DNA from: Phaeodactylibacter sp.
GTDB lineage: Bacteria; Bacteroidota; Bacteroidia; Chitinophagales; Saprospiraceae
Reading direction: 5' to 3'
Length of the DNA: 64,000 bases
Assembly: GCF_022763345.1 (NCBI RefSeq)
Contig: NZ_JALEGS010000014.1
Span: forward strand, 1-64,000
Position 1 is the first letter of the stretch. Each line of letters starts with the position of its first letter. Shown in pieces: positions 1-8,367 of the stretch. The notes below the pieces were generated by a model. The model did not search any database. It was not told the origin of the DNA and was given only the letters and a program-made list of their open reading frames with translations. The position numbers and the translations under genes were made by a program.

Positions 1-1419
1 ACCAATGCCAATGGATGCGATTCCGTGGTCACCGTAGTTGTAGAAACCCTCCTGCCAACCGATTCCACGATCAATCTCGCCGCTTGCCAGGGCGAAAGCG
101 CAGACTACCTTGGCACGCCGGTGCCTGCCGGAACACAACAGGACTTCACCTTCACCAATGCTAACGGTTGCGATTCTGTAGTCACGGTGGTGGTCGGAAC
201 GCTATTGCCCACCGATTCCACCCTACAGGTGCAAGCCTGTGCGGGCACGGACTATTTGTACGAAGGCACGGCAATCCCGGCGGGCGGGTCCGCCAACTTC
301 ACCTTTTTCAATGCCAATGGATGCGACTCTGTGGTTACAATAGAGGTAGAGGCGGTGGAAGCTCTGGAGACTAATATCGCCCTATCCGCCTGTGAAGGAG
401 CAAGTATTGATTACAATGGTACCGAGCTGCAGGCGGGGCAGGACACGGTATTCACTTTCCAAAGCGCGGCGGGCTGTGACTCCCTCGTGTTTGTGGAAGT
501 GGAACCGGCCGAACCCAACTTCACCACCATCAATCTCGAAGCCTGTACCGGAACGACCATTGATTTTGAAGGGCAATCCCTCAGCCCGGGCGATTCCCTG
601 CAGCTGGAACTGACGAATAGCGAAGGGTGCGACTCTGTTGTGCTGGTGCAGGTGGAAGAACTATCTGCTCCCATGCCTACAGCAACCACAGCTCCCAGTT
701 GCCCGGAAGGCAGTACAGGGGCATTGGTGATTCAGGATAGCTCCCAGCAACCACTGACCTTCACCCTGCAAGGTTTCCCTACACAGAGCGACCCGGCATT
801 CAGCGACCTGAGCGCTGGCGAATACAGCCTGACCGTCACCAATACCAGCAATGGTTGCACGGCTACACTCATGGCCACCGTTGAGGCCTTGCCGCCCCTG
901 CAGGCCGAACTCGATATTCAGCCCGGCAATTGCGAAACACCATCGACTACAGTAGATGCCGTGGTGCTCTCCGGCACAGAATCAGAGCTTTCCTACAACT
1001 GGAGCAATGGGGAAAGTGGCCCGATGGCGCAGTTCGATACTGCCGGCACTTACCAACTGACCCTCAGCAACGCCTGTGAGGTGCTGACGCTGAACTTCAA
1101 CGTCACCGCTCCACGGGTGGACGAAGCGGCTCTCCTTTACCTGCCCACCGCCTTCTCCCCCAATGAGGATGGCAATAACGATACCTTCCGGGCGTACCCG
1201 GCACCGGGCCTGGAGTGGCAGTCCTTCAAGCTGATGGTTTTTGACCGCTGGGGCAATCAGCTGTTGGAAAGCACCGATCCGGCACTGGGCTGGAATGGTG
1301 TATTCAAAGGCACGCTGATGAATACCGGTCTGTATGTCTACCATCTGAAGGGGCAGGTCTTTTACTGCGGGCAGGAACTGGAGGTAGAGCGTGAAGGCGG
1401 GGTGATGTTGGTGCGGTAG
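1..1419 (+). CDS. Repeat-rich surface protein, type B T9SS cargo (5' truncated by window)
   Basis: The reading frame is open from base 1, so the start lies outside the window. The visible part has about five copies of a roughly 60-residue unit with Cys-x-Gly near the start (ACQGESADYLG, ACEGASIDYNG, ACTGTTIDFEG) and a NANGCDSVVTVVV-type end. A SprB-like unit follows (around residues 220-290), then a PKD-like unit (YNWSNGE). The last 90 residues are a typical gliding-motility-associated C-terminal domain: LPTAFSPNEDGNNDTF, then FDRWGNQL, GWNG and a closing GGVMLVR. Known for the family: this domain directs export by the type IX secretion system and surface attachment. The two Cys per repeat could form disulfides (inference). 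A similar repeat occurs in the protein at 26205-30122. The ligand is unknown. Confidence 0.85.
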   Translation, partial: TNANGCDSVVTVVVETLLPTDSTINLAACQGESADYLGTPVPAGTQQDFTFTNANGCDSVVTVVVGTLLPTDSTLQVQACAGTDYLYEGTAIPAGGSANFTFFNANGCDSVVTIEVEAVEALETNIALSACEGASIDYNGTELQAGQDTVFTFQSAAGCDSLVFVEVEPAEPNFTTINLEACTGTTIDFEGQSLSPGDSLQLELTNSEGCDSVVLVQVEELSAPMPTATTAPSCPEGSTGALVIQDSSQQPLTFTLQGFPTQSDPAFSDLSAGEYSLTVTNTSNGCTATLMATVEALPPLQAELDIQPGNCETPSTTVDAVVLSGTESELSYNWSNGESGPMAQFDTAGTYQLTLSNACEVLTLNFNVTAPRVDEAALLYLPTAFSPNEDGNNDTFRAYPAPGLEWQSFKLMVFDRWGNQLLESTDPALGWNGVFKGTLMNTGLYVYHLKGQVFYCGQELEVEREGGVMLVR

Positions 1420-1470
1420 CTGGGAAGATGGTCACGCGAAGGACGGAAGGGGCCCACGCAGCGGGCGGAA

Positions 1471-1536
1471 AGGGTCACGCAAAGGGCGCGGCGTGGTAGG
1501 CCGCACTGACCAACATTGCGGACTTTGCGTGACCCT
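1471..1536. repeat. Perfect 14-bp inverted repeat in convergent intergenic region
   Basis: Arms AGGGTCACGCAAAG (1471-1484) and CTTTGCGTGACCCT (1523-1536) are exact reverse complements with a 38-bp spacer. Related words (GTCACGCGAAGGAC at about 1430, CTTTGCGGGCTCTGTG at 1538) surround them. The repeat lies between two converging genes and has no T-run, so an intergenic repeat element is as likely as a terminator. Confidence 0.5.
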
Positions 1537-1611
1537 CCTTTGCGGGCTCTGTGTGAACCCAATCCATATCTAAGCTGACGAGCTTTGCGGACAATTGCGC
1601 CCGGTGAAAAA

Positions 1612-2112
1612 TTACTGCCACCCGCTAATGACAGCGCCCATGAGCATAAGCGTCAGGGCCCAGTAGCCGGCGTGGATCCAGATGTACTTCCAGGGGCGGC
1701 GCTCAAATTGTGCGATGATGGCAATAATGGGCAAAGCAAAGGTAATCCCGGTCATCAGGCCATGGAAGGCACCGTGCTTGAAAGTGCGGAAGTTATCCCC
1801 GTAATTGGCCATAAAGTCCCCGATGTACCGCATGATGTCCGAACCCTCCTCCCCGAAGCCCGGTTCATTAACCAGGATGGAGTACAGATGCCCCTGGTGC
1901 ACGACCAAGAAACTTAAGGTAAGAGAGGCCAGCAGCCCAAAAACGTAAGTAAGCCCAAAGATCACCAGCATATTGCCGGTCTGCACTTGTTCTTCTGTGA
2001 CGCCGCTCGCCTGCATCCAGGCTTTGCCCAGTACTTTTGGGTTGTACCAAATCGCGCCAACAACCAGCGGTATGAGCGCACTTACGGCGATTGCAATCCA
2101 ATTCATTTCCAT
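1612..2112 (-). CDS. DUF1761-family membrane protein
   Basis: 166 residues with four predicted membrane helices: near residues 6-25 (IAIAVSALIPLVVGAIW), 48-70, 115-135 and 145-163. The N-terminal pattern WIAIAVSALIPLVVGAIWYNP followed by a short GKAWM segment is characteristic of the DUF1761 family as I know it. These are small inner-membrane proteins of unknown biochemical function. The start is the first of two ATG codons two residues apart (2112 or 2106); no clear ribosome binding site decides between them. It is transcribed divergently from the SnoaL-like gene across a region with a long imperfect palindrome. Single-gene unit; no functional partner is visible. Confidence 0.75.
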   Translation of the reverse strand: MEMNWIAIAVSALIPLVVGAIWYNPKVLGKAWMQASGVTEEQVQTGNMLVIFGLTYVFGLLASLTLSFLVVHQGHLYSILVNEPGFGEEGSDIMRYIGDFMANYGDNFRTFKHGAFHGLMTGITFALPIIAIIAQFERRPWKYIWIHAGYWALTLMLMGAVISGWQ

Positions 2113-2173
2113 GGTGATAAGGTTTTAGTCTGACTGAATATTTTGACGGAAATAGCGCCTGTCGCGCCACGCG

Positions 2174-2276
2174 GTAGGCCAGGCCGTTTTCTCCTTTAGG
2201 CTTTGCTAAATTTCAACACAACTTCCAAGTTTTCAGCTGCTTACGAAATTTAGCAAAACCTCAAACGGTCTACCTT
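2174..2276. repeat. Long imperfect inverted repeat between divergent genes
   Basis: The inner arms TTTGCTAAATTTC (2202-2214) and GAAATTTAGCAAA (2245-2257) are a perfect 13-bp inverted repeat. Similarity continues outward with gaps: AGG, CCGTTT and GGTAG on the left pair with CCT, AAACGG and CTACC on the right, so the whole structure covers about 100 bp. It could be a small palindromic repeat element or a regulatory hairpin. Confidence 0.55.
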
Positions 2277-2404
2277 ATTTTGTTTCCGTCCCTAAAAATA
2301 GGCAAAAGGAAAAAACCCCTTCATTTTTTTTGAAAAAAGCCGGCCTCTTGCGAACTATTTCAGCGTGCAGACATTTAATGTTTAAACACCAAAATTAATC
2401 AATT

Positions 2405-2761
2405 ATGACTTACAAGGAAAAAGCACAGGATATTTACAACATGCTCGGTCAGGGCAAACTGATGGACGCTTTTGAGAAGTACTACGCAGAGGGCGTCATC
2501 ATGGAAGAGCCAACGGGCAAGCGTACCGGCAAGGCGGCCTGCCGTGAATACGAGGAGCAGTTCCTCAACAACGTACAGGAGTTTCATGACTTGAAGGTAC
2601 ACAGCTTAACTTCAGACGAAGAAAACGGGATCACGACTGTTGAAAACATGATGGAAGTGACCTTCAAGGATGGCAACCGCGTTCAGATGGAGCAGGTGGC
2701 TGTACAGAAATGGGAAGGTGACCAGATCGTGCACGAGCGTTTTTACTACAACGCTGGGTAA
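2405..2761 (+). CDS. SnoaL-like / NTF2-like domain protein
   Basis: 118 residues, a single compact domain of the usual NTF2-fold size. The pattern is an N-terminal helix (YKEKAQDIYNMLGQGKLMDAFEKYYAE), then VIMEEPTG, a conserved-looking GK-x-A helix, and alternating beta strands ending in VAVQKWEGDQIVHERFYYN. This matches SnoaL-like polyketide-cyclase-type proteins. In Bacteroidota such short proteins are mostly uncharacterised and may bind a small hydrophobic ligand or act as stress-related domains. No signal peptide, so it is presumed cytoplasmic. The ATG at 2405 begins the only sensible frame. A hairpin with a T-run follows at 2870-2906. No substrate can be inferred. Confidence 0.75.
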   Translation: MTYKEKAQDIYNMLGQGKLMDAFEKYYAEGVIMEEPTGKRTGKAACREYEEQFLNNVQEFHDLKVHSLTSDEENGITTVENMMEVTFKDGNRVQMEQVAVQKWEGDQIVHERFYYNAG

Positions 2762-2775
2762 TTTTAAGCTATGCC

Positions 2776-2840
2776 GACGACGAAGTGGTTTAGGGCTACT
2801 GACGCTATCGGTCAGCACGGGTCTAAATCTGCTTCGCGTC
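2776..2840. repeat. Imperfect palindromic element, related to 13741-13785
   Basis: Left arm GACGACGAAGTGGTTTAG (2776-2793) pairs imperfectly (about 14 of 18) with CTAAATCTGCTTCGCGTC (2823-2840). A smaller CTGAC/GTCAG hairpin sits inside. Part of the element recurs at 13741-13785 (ACTGACCGA, ACCACTTCGCGTCATGT), so this may be a dispersed palindromic repeat. Confidence 0.4.
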
Positions 2841-2869
2841 ATGTATAGACGCAAAGGTAATGTTTTGGG

Positions 2870-2906
2870 TGGCTGCCTGCTATAGTTTGTGAGCAGCCAT
2901 TTTTTT
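2870..2906 (+). terminator. Rho-independent-type terminator after SnoaL-like gene
   Basis: A 7-bp stem TGGCTGC (2870-2876) / GCAGCCA (2893-2899) is followed directly by a run of T. It also touches the last codons of the converging EamA gene. Confidence 0.55.
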
Positions 2907-3756
2907 ATTGCTTCACCAAATAAACCCCACTCAAAATCAACCCCATCCCCAAAAAGTGAATCACAGAAATCACCTCTCCGTCCAGAAAGCCCCAGGAGAC
3001 CGCCACCATAGGCACCAGGTAGCTGATCATGGAGGCAAATACCGGAGTGGTACGCTTGATAAGCTGGAAGAAAATCAGGGAGGCGAGCACGGTACCCATA
3101 ATGCTGAGCAGTGCAACGTAGCCGAGTGCTTCCCAGGCACCGGCGGTGTTTTCCAGTTTGGGTAGCACATCGGTCTGAAACAGATAGGCAAAAGCTGGAA
3201 CACCCACGATCGTAAAAGAAGTAGCACTTATGATGAGCGACTTCATCTCCTTCAGGTACTTCGCAATGGTATTGGAATTGATGGCATAGCAGATACAGCC
3301 GACGATCACCAGCAGCCCGTACCAGGGGTTGCCCTCCATGCCCGCCTCCCGGCTGAAGAGGATGAGCGTAGCCGCTCCTGCCAGTCCGATGAGCACCCCC
3401 AGTAGCTTAAGCCAGCGCGCCTTTGCCCCGAATAGCAGCACACCCAGGACGAGCGTAAACAAAGGCACCAAAGAGTTGAGCACGCCCGCCATAGAACTAC
3501 TGATCTCTGTCTGAGCAATCGCGAACATAAAGGCCGGGATAGCCGTACCTGTCAGTCCCACAATGACCAGAAACGGCCAGCGCGACCAGTCCACTTTCCG
3601 GAACTGATAAAGCAGGAAGGGCAGAAAGCACAAGGCCGAGATCGCCAGGCGCAGGCAGGCTACCTCCGTGCTGGAGTAGACCACCAGCCCCTTTTTGATG
3701 AGGATATAAGAACTGCCCCAAATCAGGCTCAGGGTTACGAGGATAACCCAGCTCAT
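2905..3756 (-). CDS. EamA-family (DMT superfamily) transporter
   Basis: A hydrophobic protein with about ten membrane helices in two repeats, each the EamA domain. The N-terminus SWVILVTLSLIWGSSYILIKKGL is a classic EamA start. The second repeat begins near LLVIVGCICYAINSNTIAKYL. Known members export amino acids, metabolites or drugs in the inner membrane; the substrate here cannot be told. The frame is open back to a TTG at 3816, which would add a hydrophilic 20-residue leader and overlap the start region of the divergent YkgJ gene. I chose the ATG at 3756 because it sits directly before the first helix, as in relatives. The start is uncertain, the family is not. Confidence 0.85.
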   Translation of the reverse strand: MSWVILVTLSLIWGSSYILIKKGLVVYSSTEVACLRLAISALCFLPFLLYQFRKVDWSRWPFLVIVGLTGTAIPAFMFAIAQTEISSSMAGVLNSLVPLFTLVLGVLLFGAKARWLKLLGVLIGLAGAATLILFSREAGMEGNPWYGLLVIVGCICYAINSNTIAKYLKEMKSLIISATSFTIVGVPAFAYLFQTDVLPKLENTAGAWEALGYVALLSIMGTVLASLIFFQLIKRTTPVFASMISYLVPMVAVSWGFLDGEVISVIHFLGMGLILSGVYLVKQ

Positions 3757-3883
3757 CAGGTCCGGGCGGCTGTCCTGTTCAACTTCTGCTTTGGGTGGAG
3801 TGGATGTTGCGTTCAAAATTTACGATCTTTGTTTTCTGATGCAGACCACTAAAAAACCAGAGCAAGGATCAAAAGTTGTAACG

Positions 3884-4405
3884 ATGGAGGAGGAACCGCT
3901 CAAGGAAGACATGCCTACCCGCCTGCAGCACCTCAGGCAGCGGGCGAAAAGCGATAAGCGGGCGAATAAAAAGTATTTCCAAAAGCTCAAAAAAAAGCCG
4001 CCCCGGCAGTTGGACGCCACCGTTGCCCAGCTGCACGATGAGGTGTTTGAAGAGACCGACTGCCTGCAATGCGCCAACTGCTGCAAGTCGACCAGCCCCA
4101 TATTCCGTGACCGCGATATCGAGCGCATCGCCAGTCATTTGAAAATGCGCCCAGCCGAATTCGTGGACCGATACCTTCACCTCGATGAAGAAGGCGACTA
4201 CGTCCTCAACGAAACGCCCTGCCCCTTCCTCGGCAGCGACAACTACTGCTCCATCTACGAGTACCGTCCAAAGGCCTGCGCCGAGTACCCGCACACCAAC
4301 CACAAGGGCTTCCACCAGATTCTGGATTTGACACTGAAGAATACGGCGATCTGCCCGGCCGCTTATGAGGTGGTGAAGCGGTTGCGGGAGGCGCTACCGG
4401 CGTAA
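3884..4405 (+). CDS. YkgJ-family cysteine-cluster protein
   Basis: About 174 residues. The cysteine pattern is that of the YkgJ (putative zinc/iron-chelating) family: DCLQCANCCKSTSP, then CPFLGSDNYCSIYEYRPKAC and a final ICPAAYEV, preceded by a basic segment (ANKKYFQKLKKKPP). The Cys residues probably bind a metal or Fe-S cluster; the cellular role is unknown. Alternative starts are ATG at 3839 and at 3911. A promoter-like GATCTTTG at 3824-3831 would leave no leader for 3839, so I prefer 3884. The last 98 bases of this gene reappear as a decayed copy at 11773-11869, on the far side of the 4406-11772 island. Confidence 0.85.
   Translation: MEEEPLKEDMPTRLQHLRQRAKSDKRANKKYFQKLKKKPPRQLDATVAQLHDEVFEETDCLQCANCCKSTSPIFRDRDIERIASHLKMRPAEFVDRYLHLDEEGDYVLNETPCPFLGSDNYCSIYEYRPKACAEYPHTNHKGFHQILDLTLKNTAICPAAYEVVKRLREALPA
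4308..4405 (+). repeat. Direct repeat copy 1 (3' end of YkgJ gene)
   Basis: This segment, coding for the last 32 codons and stop of the YkgJ-family gene, matches 11773-11869 at roughly 87 percent by eye (about a dozen substitutions and one 1-base gap). Weak similarity continues about 20 bases past the stop (CTAATTTG in both). Both copies have the same orientation and flank the minus-strand island. Confidence 0.8.
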
Positions 4406-4466
4406 GGCTGGCTCTAATTTGCTACTCAGGGGGAAAAAAGACTCAAATAAATACGCCTAATCAAAT

Positions 4467-5873
4467 CTAATCTTCGGAAGGGTCCCCTCCTTCAAAAATC
4501 TGCTCAACGCCTTCCTGACTTGGCCTTGGCGCAGCTGAATCGAGCACTCTGCGATCCTTTCCCAGCAATATAAACCTGGGAATTCCTGCGATTTGGAATG
4601 CCTTCGCAAAAGGTTACTGAAAAGCCCCTTCCGCAAGAAGATGAATGCCTTTCATGTCCTTCTTCATCACCATATCCCGCCATCTTTCCTCATTTTCATC
4701 AAGGGAGATGGACAAAAAAGTGATGTCAGAACGGTCTTTGAGATCGTCCATTAGTCGTTCAAAAGCCGGCCGTTCCTGCAGGCAGGGGCCGCACCAGGTA
4801 GCCCACACATCAATGTACACGTATGTGCTGTTCAACTGGCTTAGTTTAAAGGGGCGATTTTCAGCGTCGACGAATGAAAAATCAGGGGCTCTGCCCTCTT
4901 GGATGAGATTACTGTTTTCATACCAGTCGCTCAGCGTCTTTTTATACGCTTCATTTTGAGCAACCGTTACGAAAGATTTATAAGCCTTTTCCAATGCCTG
5001 ATCTATACCGGAGCTCCTCATTTGTTCGTTTAGCATTTGAAATCTGGCGTATTCATTAAAGAAAGGGTCGGTATACAAGGAGTCAATCAGTTGGAGTTTC
5101 CGTGACAGTTTGTCGGAGCGGCCTGGGGAATTTTGCAGGCGGAAATGGTAATCCAAGCGTTCCAAGATATAGCTGCCCAGGATCGGCTGATGCAGGTATT
5201 TGTCGTCCATTCTGGCAGGAACCATCATTCCGGATAGAGCATCTGTAGCAGGGCCATAGGGAGCTCCGGTAGTAACGGAAATCTGGGAAGGATAAATACA
5301 AGCGTAGTAGGCCAGGGTATAATCGCGGAGTTGCCGAACGAACTGAATGAACGCTTTGTCCGGCTCTTTTTCTTTTTCCCAGGTTGCGATCAAATGGTCA
5401 CTCTTCTGTTTCAAAGCCAAGAGCTGATTGGTAAAAACGGACGCTTCCATCCTGAAGAATCCCCGGTCCATGAAGCCCTCATTCAGGAGCTGATTCAACT
5501 GAAAAAGCCTGGTATTGGCTTGGGCCCGGTCGCCAGCATATTGAAGGGAAGTATAAAAATTCAGCCAATCAAACCGTTCGAATGCGACCCGAATACTATC
5601 TCCCGGTTTCACGTATATATCCCAGGGGACCATTCTGTTGTATTTCAGGCTGATAAGACTTGGTTCCTGAATGTCCAGTTCGATCTTATATTGCCCGTTA
5701 ATTATTTTTACAGGCTGCCCCGTCAAATAGGTATAGTACAGAAGTTGGTCATCGGGATCATGGTTCTCTATCGTCCCCATAATGACCGCAGGGCCAGGGC
5801 TGTCGATGTCTTTTCCATTGCAATTGGATAAGGAAAAAAGAACCAAACAAAAGATTAGATGCACTGCTTTCAT
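4467..5873 (-). pseudogene. TlpA-type thioredoxin lipoprotein with in-frame stop
   Basis: The N-terminus is a lipoprotein signal (MKAVHLIFCLVLFSLSNC, lipobox LSNC), so the ATG at 5873 is preferred over the upstream TTG at 5897. A DUF4369-like N-terminal half is followed by a TlpA/redoxin domain with YIDVWATWCGPCLQERP (active CxxC). The frame stops at TAA (4614-4616) after GIHLLAEGAFQ. Reading through that codon in the same frame gives PFAKAFQIAGIPRFILLGKD and another 28 residues, exactly the missing end of the fold with its cis-Pro (GIPRF), ending in TAG at 4467-4469. One nonsense change therefore removes the C-terminal 48 residues. Without it the protein would be 468 residues, usual for the family. 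It could be a decayed gene or an assembly error. First of several damaged genes in the island. Confidence 0.8.
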
Positions 5874-5982
5874 TTTGGCGTTCGCTTTTAAAATCAAAAT
5901 CTAGTATTTTTGAAGCCAGACCACGCACGCCCACTTGCGTGAGCTGCATTGATTGAGTTCACTCCTCAAGAAAAGTATTCCA

Positions 5983-6631
5983 TCATTCTAAATCAAATCT
6001 TTCCAGGTACTCGCTCAAAGGTTCCAACCCTATTTCTAACCTCCTGTAATCAACAGAGTCGGGATTTTCAATAGGGTGCAGTTCGCCATTTACAATTTGA
6101 CTCCCATATACCTGTTTATAGTCGTTGAAAACCAGTAACCGGTCGGTCAATAAAGCCAATCTTTCAGGGTGCAAATCACCTGATTGGACCAACCCTTCAA
6201 TGTATCGGAAATAGTAAGCCATCTGTTCCTTCTCATTATGCTGTATGAATGCCCAAAATACCTTGACACTTGTCGCCAGGATGGTACCCAATGTTTTTAA
6301 TCAGAATGGCTAAAATATTATCCTTATACGTTGCGGGGCGAATTACAACGCTTCGAATGTTATGGCTTTCATCCGCATAGTAATCAGCAGCCCACTCCCC
6401 TCTTTTAAAGCGCTCTAGTTCGCTAGCAGTGGCTTTGTCACGATCGGTTGTCTCGAATGCTGCATCATCTAATGACCAGCGTTGATTTTCCTTCAGCTCT
6501 AAGATTTCATCTCTCGATAGCTTCCTTAAAGGTTCTTTAATATTATTCCCTGAACAGCCGGCCAGGGATAGGCCTACAAGAAGGGTAAAGAAGTAAATAA
6601 GACGGATTGCGGTGTTTAAATTTGGATACAT
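5983..6631 (-). pseudogene. DUF6624-like lipoprotein, frameshifted
   Basis: The first part (start ATG 6631) has a lipoprotein signal (LVGLSLAGC) and reads to NIGYHPGDK before losing homology-like character and stopping at 6236. The second part, in another frame, reads VKVFWAFIQHNEKEQMAYYF, then LALLTDRLLVF, KQVYGSQIVNGE and DYRRLEIGLEPLSEYL, ending at 5983. Together they make one DUF6624-type domain (a G-Y/W-P turn, a QHN motif, DR, Q-x-YG-x-Q, RR-x-x-x-GL). The two frames are joined by a one-base indel near 6262-6272. DUF6624 has no known activity. An adjacent relative lies at 6760-7590. Probably non-functional unless the indel is a sequencing error. Confidence 0.7.
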
Positions 6632-6720
6632 AGGTTTATGTTTTACTACACGATATTCATTATCCGGATCATAGCAGCATGGCATTTCATATTTTGGTGT
6701 TAAAGCGGACATCCACTTTG

Positions 6721-6745
6721 GCTTCCCCCAGATTCTGGATTCGAC
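6721..6745. repeat. Short third copy of the YkgJ-tail repeat start
   Basis: 25 bases match 4308-4332 with two differences (shared core CCAGATTCTGGATT). The match does not continue beyond. It lies in the degenerate 3' end of the DUF6624-like gene, so chance similarity is possible. Confidence 0.3.
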
Positions 6746-6759
6746 GCAAGTCTACACTA

Positions 6760-7590
6760 TTACCTGGTTTCCAGGTTTCTGGTTCTTTGATTGTATACCT
6801 CTAGTTGCCCCTCCGAAAGATGTATTTCGATTTCTTTCAGGTACTTTTTCCTTACGCTGATGTCCACTTGATGATGAAGTACAAGCCAGACAACATCGAC
6901 CAGTTCATGGCCAACTTGATGGGTTCCTGGATATCCGTGATGCGTTAGGACAGTGTCAATTCTGAGCAGGTTAATCGAGTCTAGCCGGGATTGCAGGCTC
7001 CACATTTGCTCACGGTCTTTTTCTGAGAAATCCAGCCTTTGATCTCCAAGCTGAGCCCGGTATTTCTGATCGTCCTCCAGGGCTTGCGACAGTATTTCTA
7101 TCAGATCAGGGATCAGTAATGAGGAGTCTAGTTTAGGGCGGCTATTTCGGTAGGTTTCTTCTTCAAGTTTTTCTTTTTGATCGAATTTTTCATAAGCTTC
7201 TTCGCCAAGCATTTTAAGACAAAGGTTAAAAACCTCGTAAAACCGGGCAGTATCCGCTTTGTAAGGGTTTTGATAAAAACCATGATTTACCGCCATTCTG
7301 TTCATATCGAAGATGGACTCACAATGGTTTACATTGTTTTGCACTGCATTTTTGAGGTGTTTGTAAACAAGTTCATTCGGAGCCTTCAGGTTAGACAATT
7401 GGAATGCTACCTGAAAGTCATCCCCCTCTTCATACGCCTGTAGCAGCTTCACTTTAAATTCTTCACAGGATGAGACACTAAGTGCTTCCGGACAATTAGG
7501 GATGTATGGTTTAGGTGGGCTACAACCTACTAACAGGATGCAGAGGAGGCAGGAACGAGTACGATTTAGTGCATTGAATTTCAGCTTCAT
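6760..7590 (-). pseudogene. DUF6624-like lipoprotein, probably truncated at the C-terminus
   Basis: 276 residues with lipobox-like LLCILLVGC. The C-terminal half shows DUF6624 features: ALEDDQKYRAQLGDQRLDF, then HHGYPGTHQVGHELVDVVW, LVLHHQVD and LSEGQLEVYN. After that the DR and Q-x-YG-x-Q region seen in the neighbouring paralog is missing, and the frame ends NQRTRNLETR. In the +1 frame just there, YTIKEPETWKPGNSVDLRRI can be read, which resembles the expected end of the domain (compare NPDSVDYRRLEIGL in the neighbour). I infer a deletion plus frameshift, less certain than in the neighbour. It may still produce a shortened lipoprotein. Confidence 0.6.
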
Positions 7591-7650
7591 AAAAAGGTCT
7601 TGAAATCATTTCCTAATGAGGCAGACAAATGTCTCCAAATCAAGTTCTCG

Positions 7651-8328
7651 TTAAATATCCCCTTTTTTCTCACCATTGTCTAATAACTGCCCCAGCAAAG
7701 TATCAACCGCAGCAGCCACCGGAACAGCAGGGTCCGTTTCCAATTTGGCGCCCCGGAACACCTCAACAATATGCCCGGTTTGATCTACCACTATGGTACT
7801 CGGATAGCCCAATATCATCCTGAAGCGATCTTTGATGATTGCTTCAGCATCGGGCACCTGATTGAAGTGAAAGGGTTTTAAGTCCAGCACTTTTTGCACT
7901 TCTGCTTTGGCATCCCTCGTCAGGGCTATAAAGTTGACTTCCTCATCTCCATACTTGGCTACTAACTGATTGAGTTGCGGGATTTCTGCGATGCAGGGGG
8001 CACATTTCTTGAACCAGAAGTTGATCACCGTCACCTTCCCTCTCAAACGGGAGGCACTAACCTTCCTGCCATCGATATCGACTGCCTCAAAATCAGGCAA
8101 TGGGGCACCAATCAGGCATTTTACATCGAACCCTGAATAAACAACACCTGTTTCGCCGGTTCCAACCACTTCAAATGTACTGGTCTGTACGTCTTGCATG
8201 CAGGCTTCAAGGTGGTCATTGTAGATATCATTGCGCTGACAGGAATAGAATAACAATATCAGCAGGAGGGCTGCAATAAAGCAGGATAAGTGCAGGTAGT
8301 GCCTGGAGGGAGCAACTTTGGTTTCCAT
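7651..8328 (-). CDS. TlpA-family thioredoxin-like lipoprotein
   Basis: 225 residues. An N-terminal hydrophobic segment ending FYSC looks like a lipoprotein signal and anchor. The redoxin domain (residues about 75-215) begins IGAPLPDFEAVDIDGRKV and has a CxxC site in NFWFKKCAPCIAEIPQLN and the cis-Pro loop GYPSTIVVDQTG. The expected role is periplasmic thiol-disulfide exchange. The active-site pair is C-A-P-C rather than the usual C-G-P-C. Unlike the TlpA gene at 4467-5873 the domain is complete. It lies between a small Cys-containing secreted protein and DUF6624-like genes, all on the same strand with short gaps (39-60 bp), so co-transcription is likely. Confidence 0.85.
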   Translation of the reverse strand: METKVAPSRHYLHLSCFIAALLLILLFYSCQRNDIYNDHLEACMQDVQTSTFEVVGTGETGVVYSGFDVKCLIGAPLPDFEAVDIDGRKVSASRLRGKVTVINFWFKKCAPCIAEIPQLNQLVAKYGDEEVNFIALTRDAKAEVQKVLDLKPFHFNQVPDAEAIIKDRFRMILGYPSTIVVDQTGHIVEVFRGAKLETDPAVPVAAAVDTLLGQLLDNGEKKGDI

Positions 8329-8367
8329 GAGTCTTTTTTTGATGGTTATATCTATTGCCTTCTGGAA

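Noticed and set aside
3791..3883. Longer N-terminus for the YkgJ-family protein (TTG at 3791, ATG at 3839)
   Set aside because: It overlaps the promoter-like GATCTTTG and the divergent transporter start; added residues look non-conserved.
4614..4616. Programmed readthrough or recoding of the TAA in the TlpA gene
   Set aside because: No known recoding uses TAA in such bacteria, and neighbouring genes are also damaged; nonsense mutation or error is simpler.
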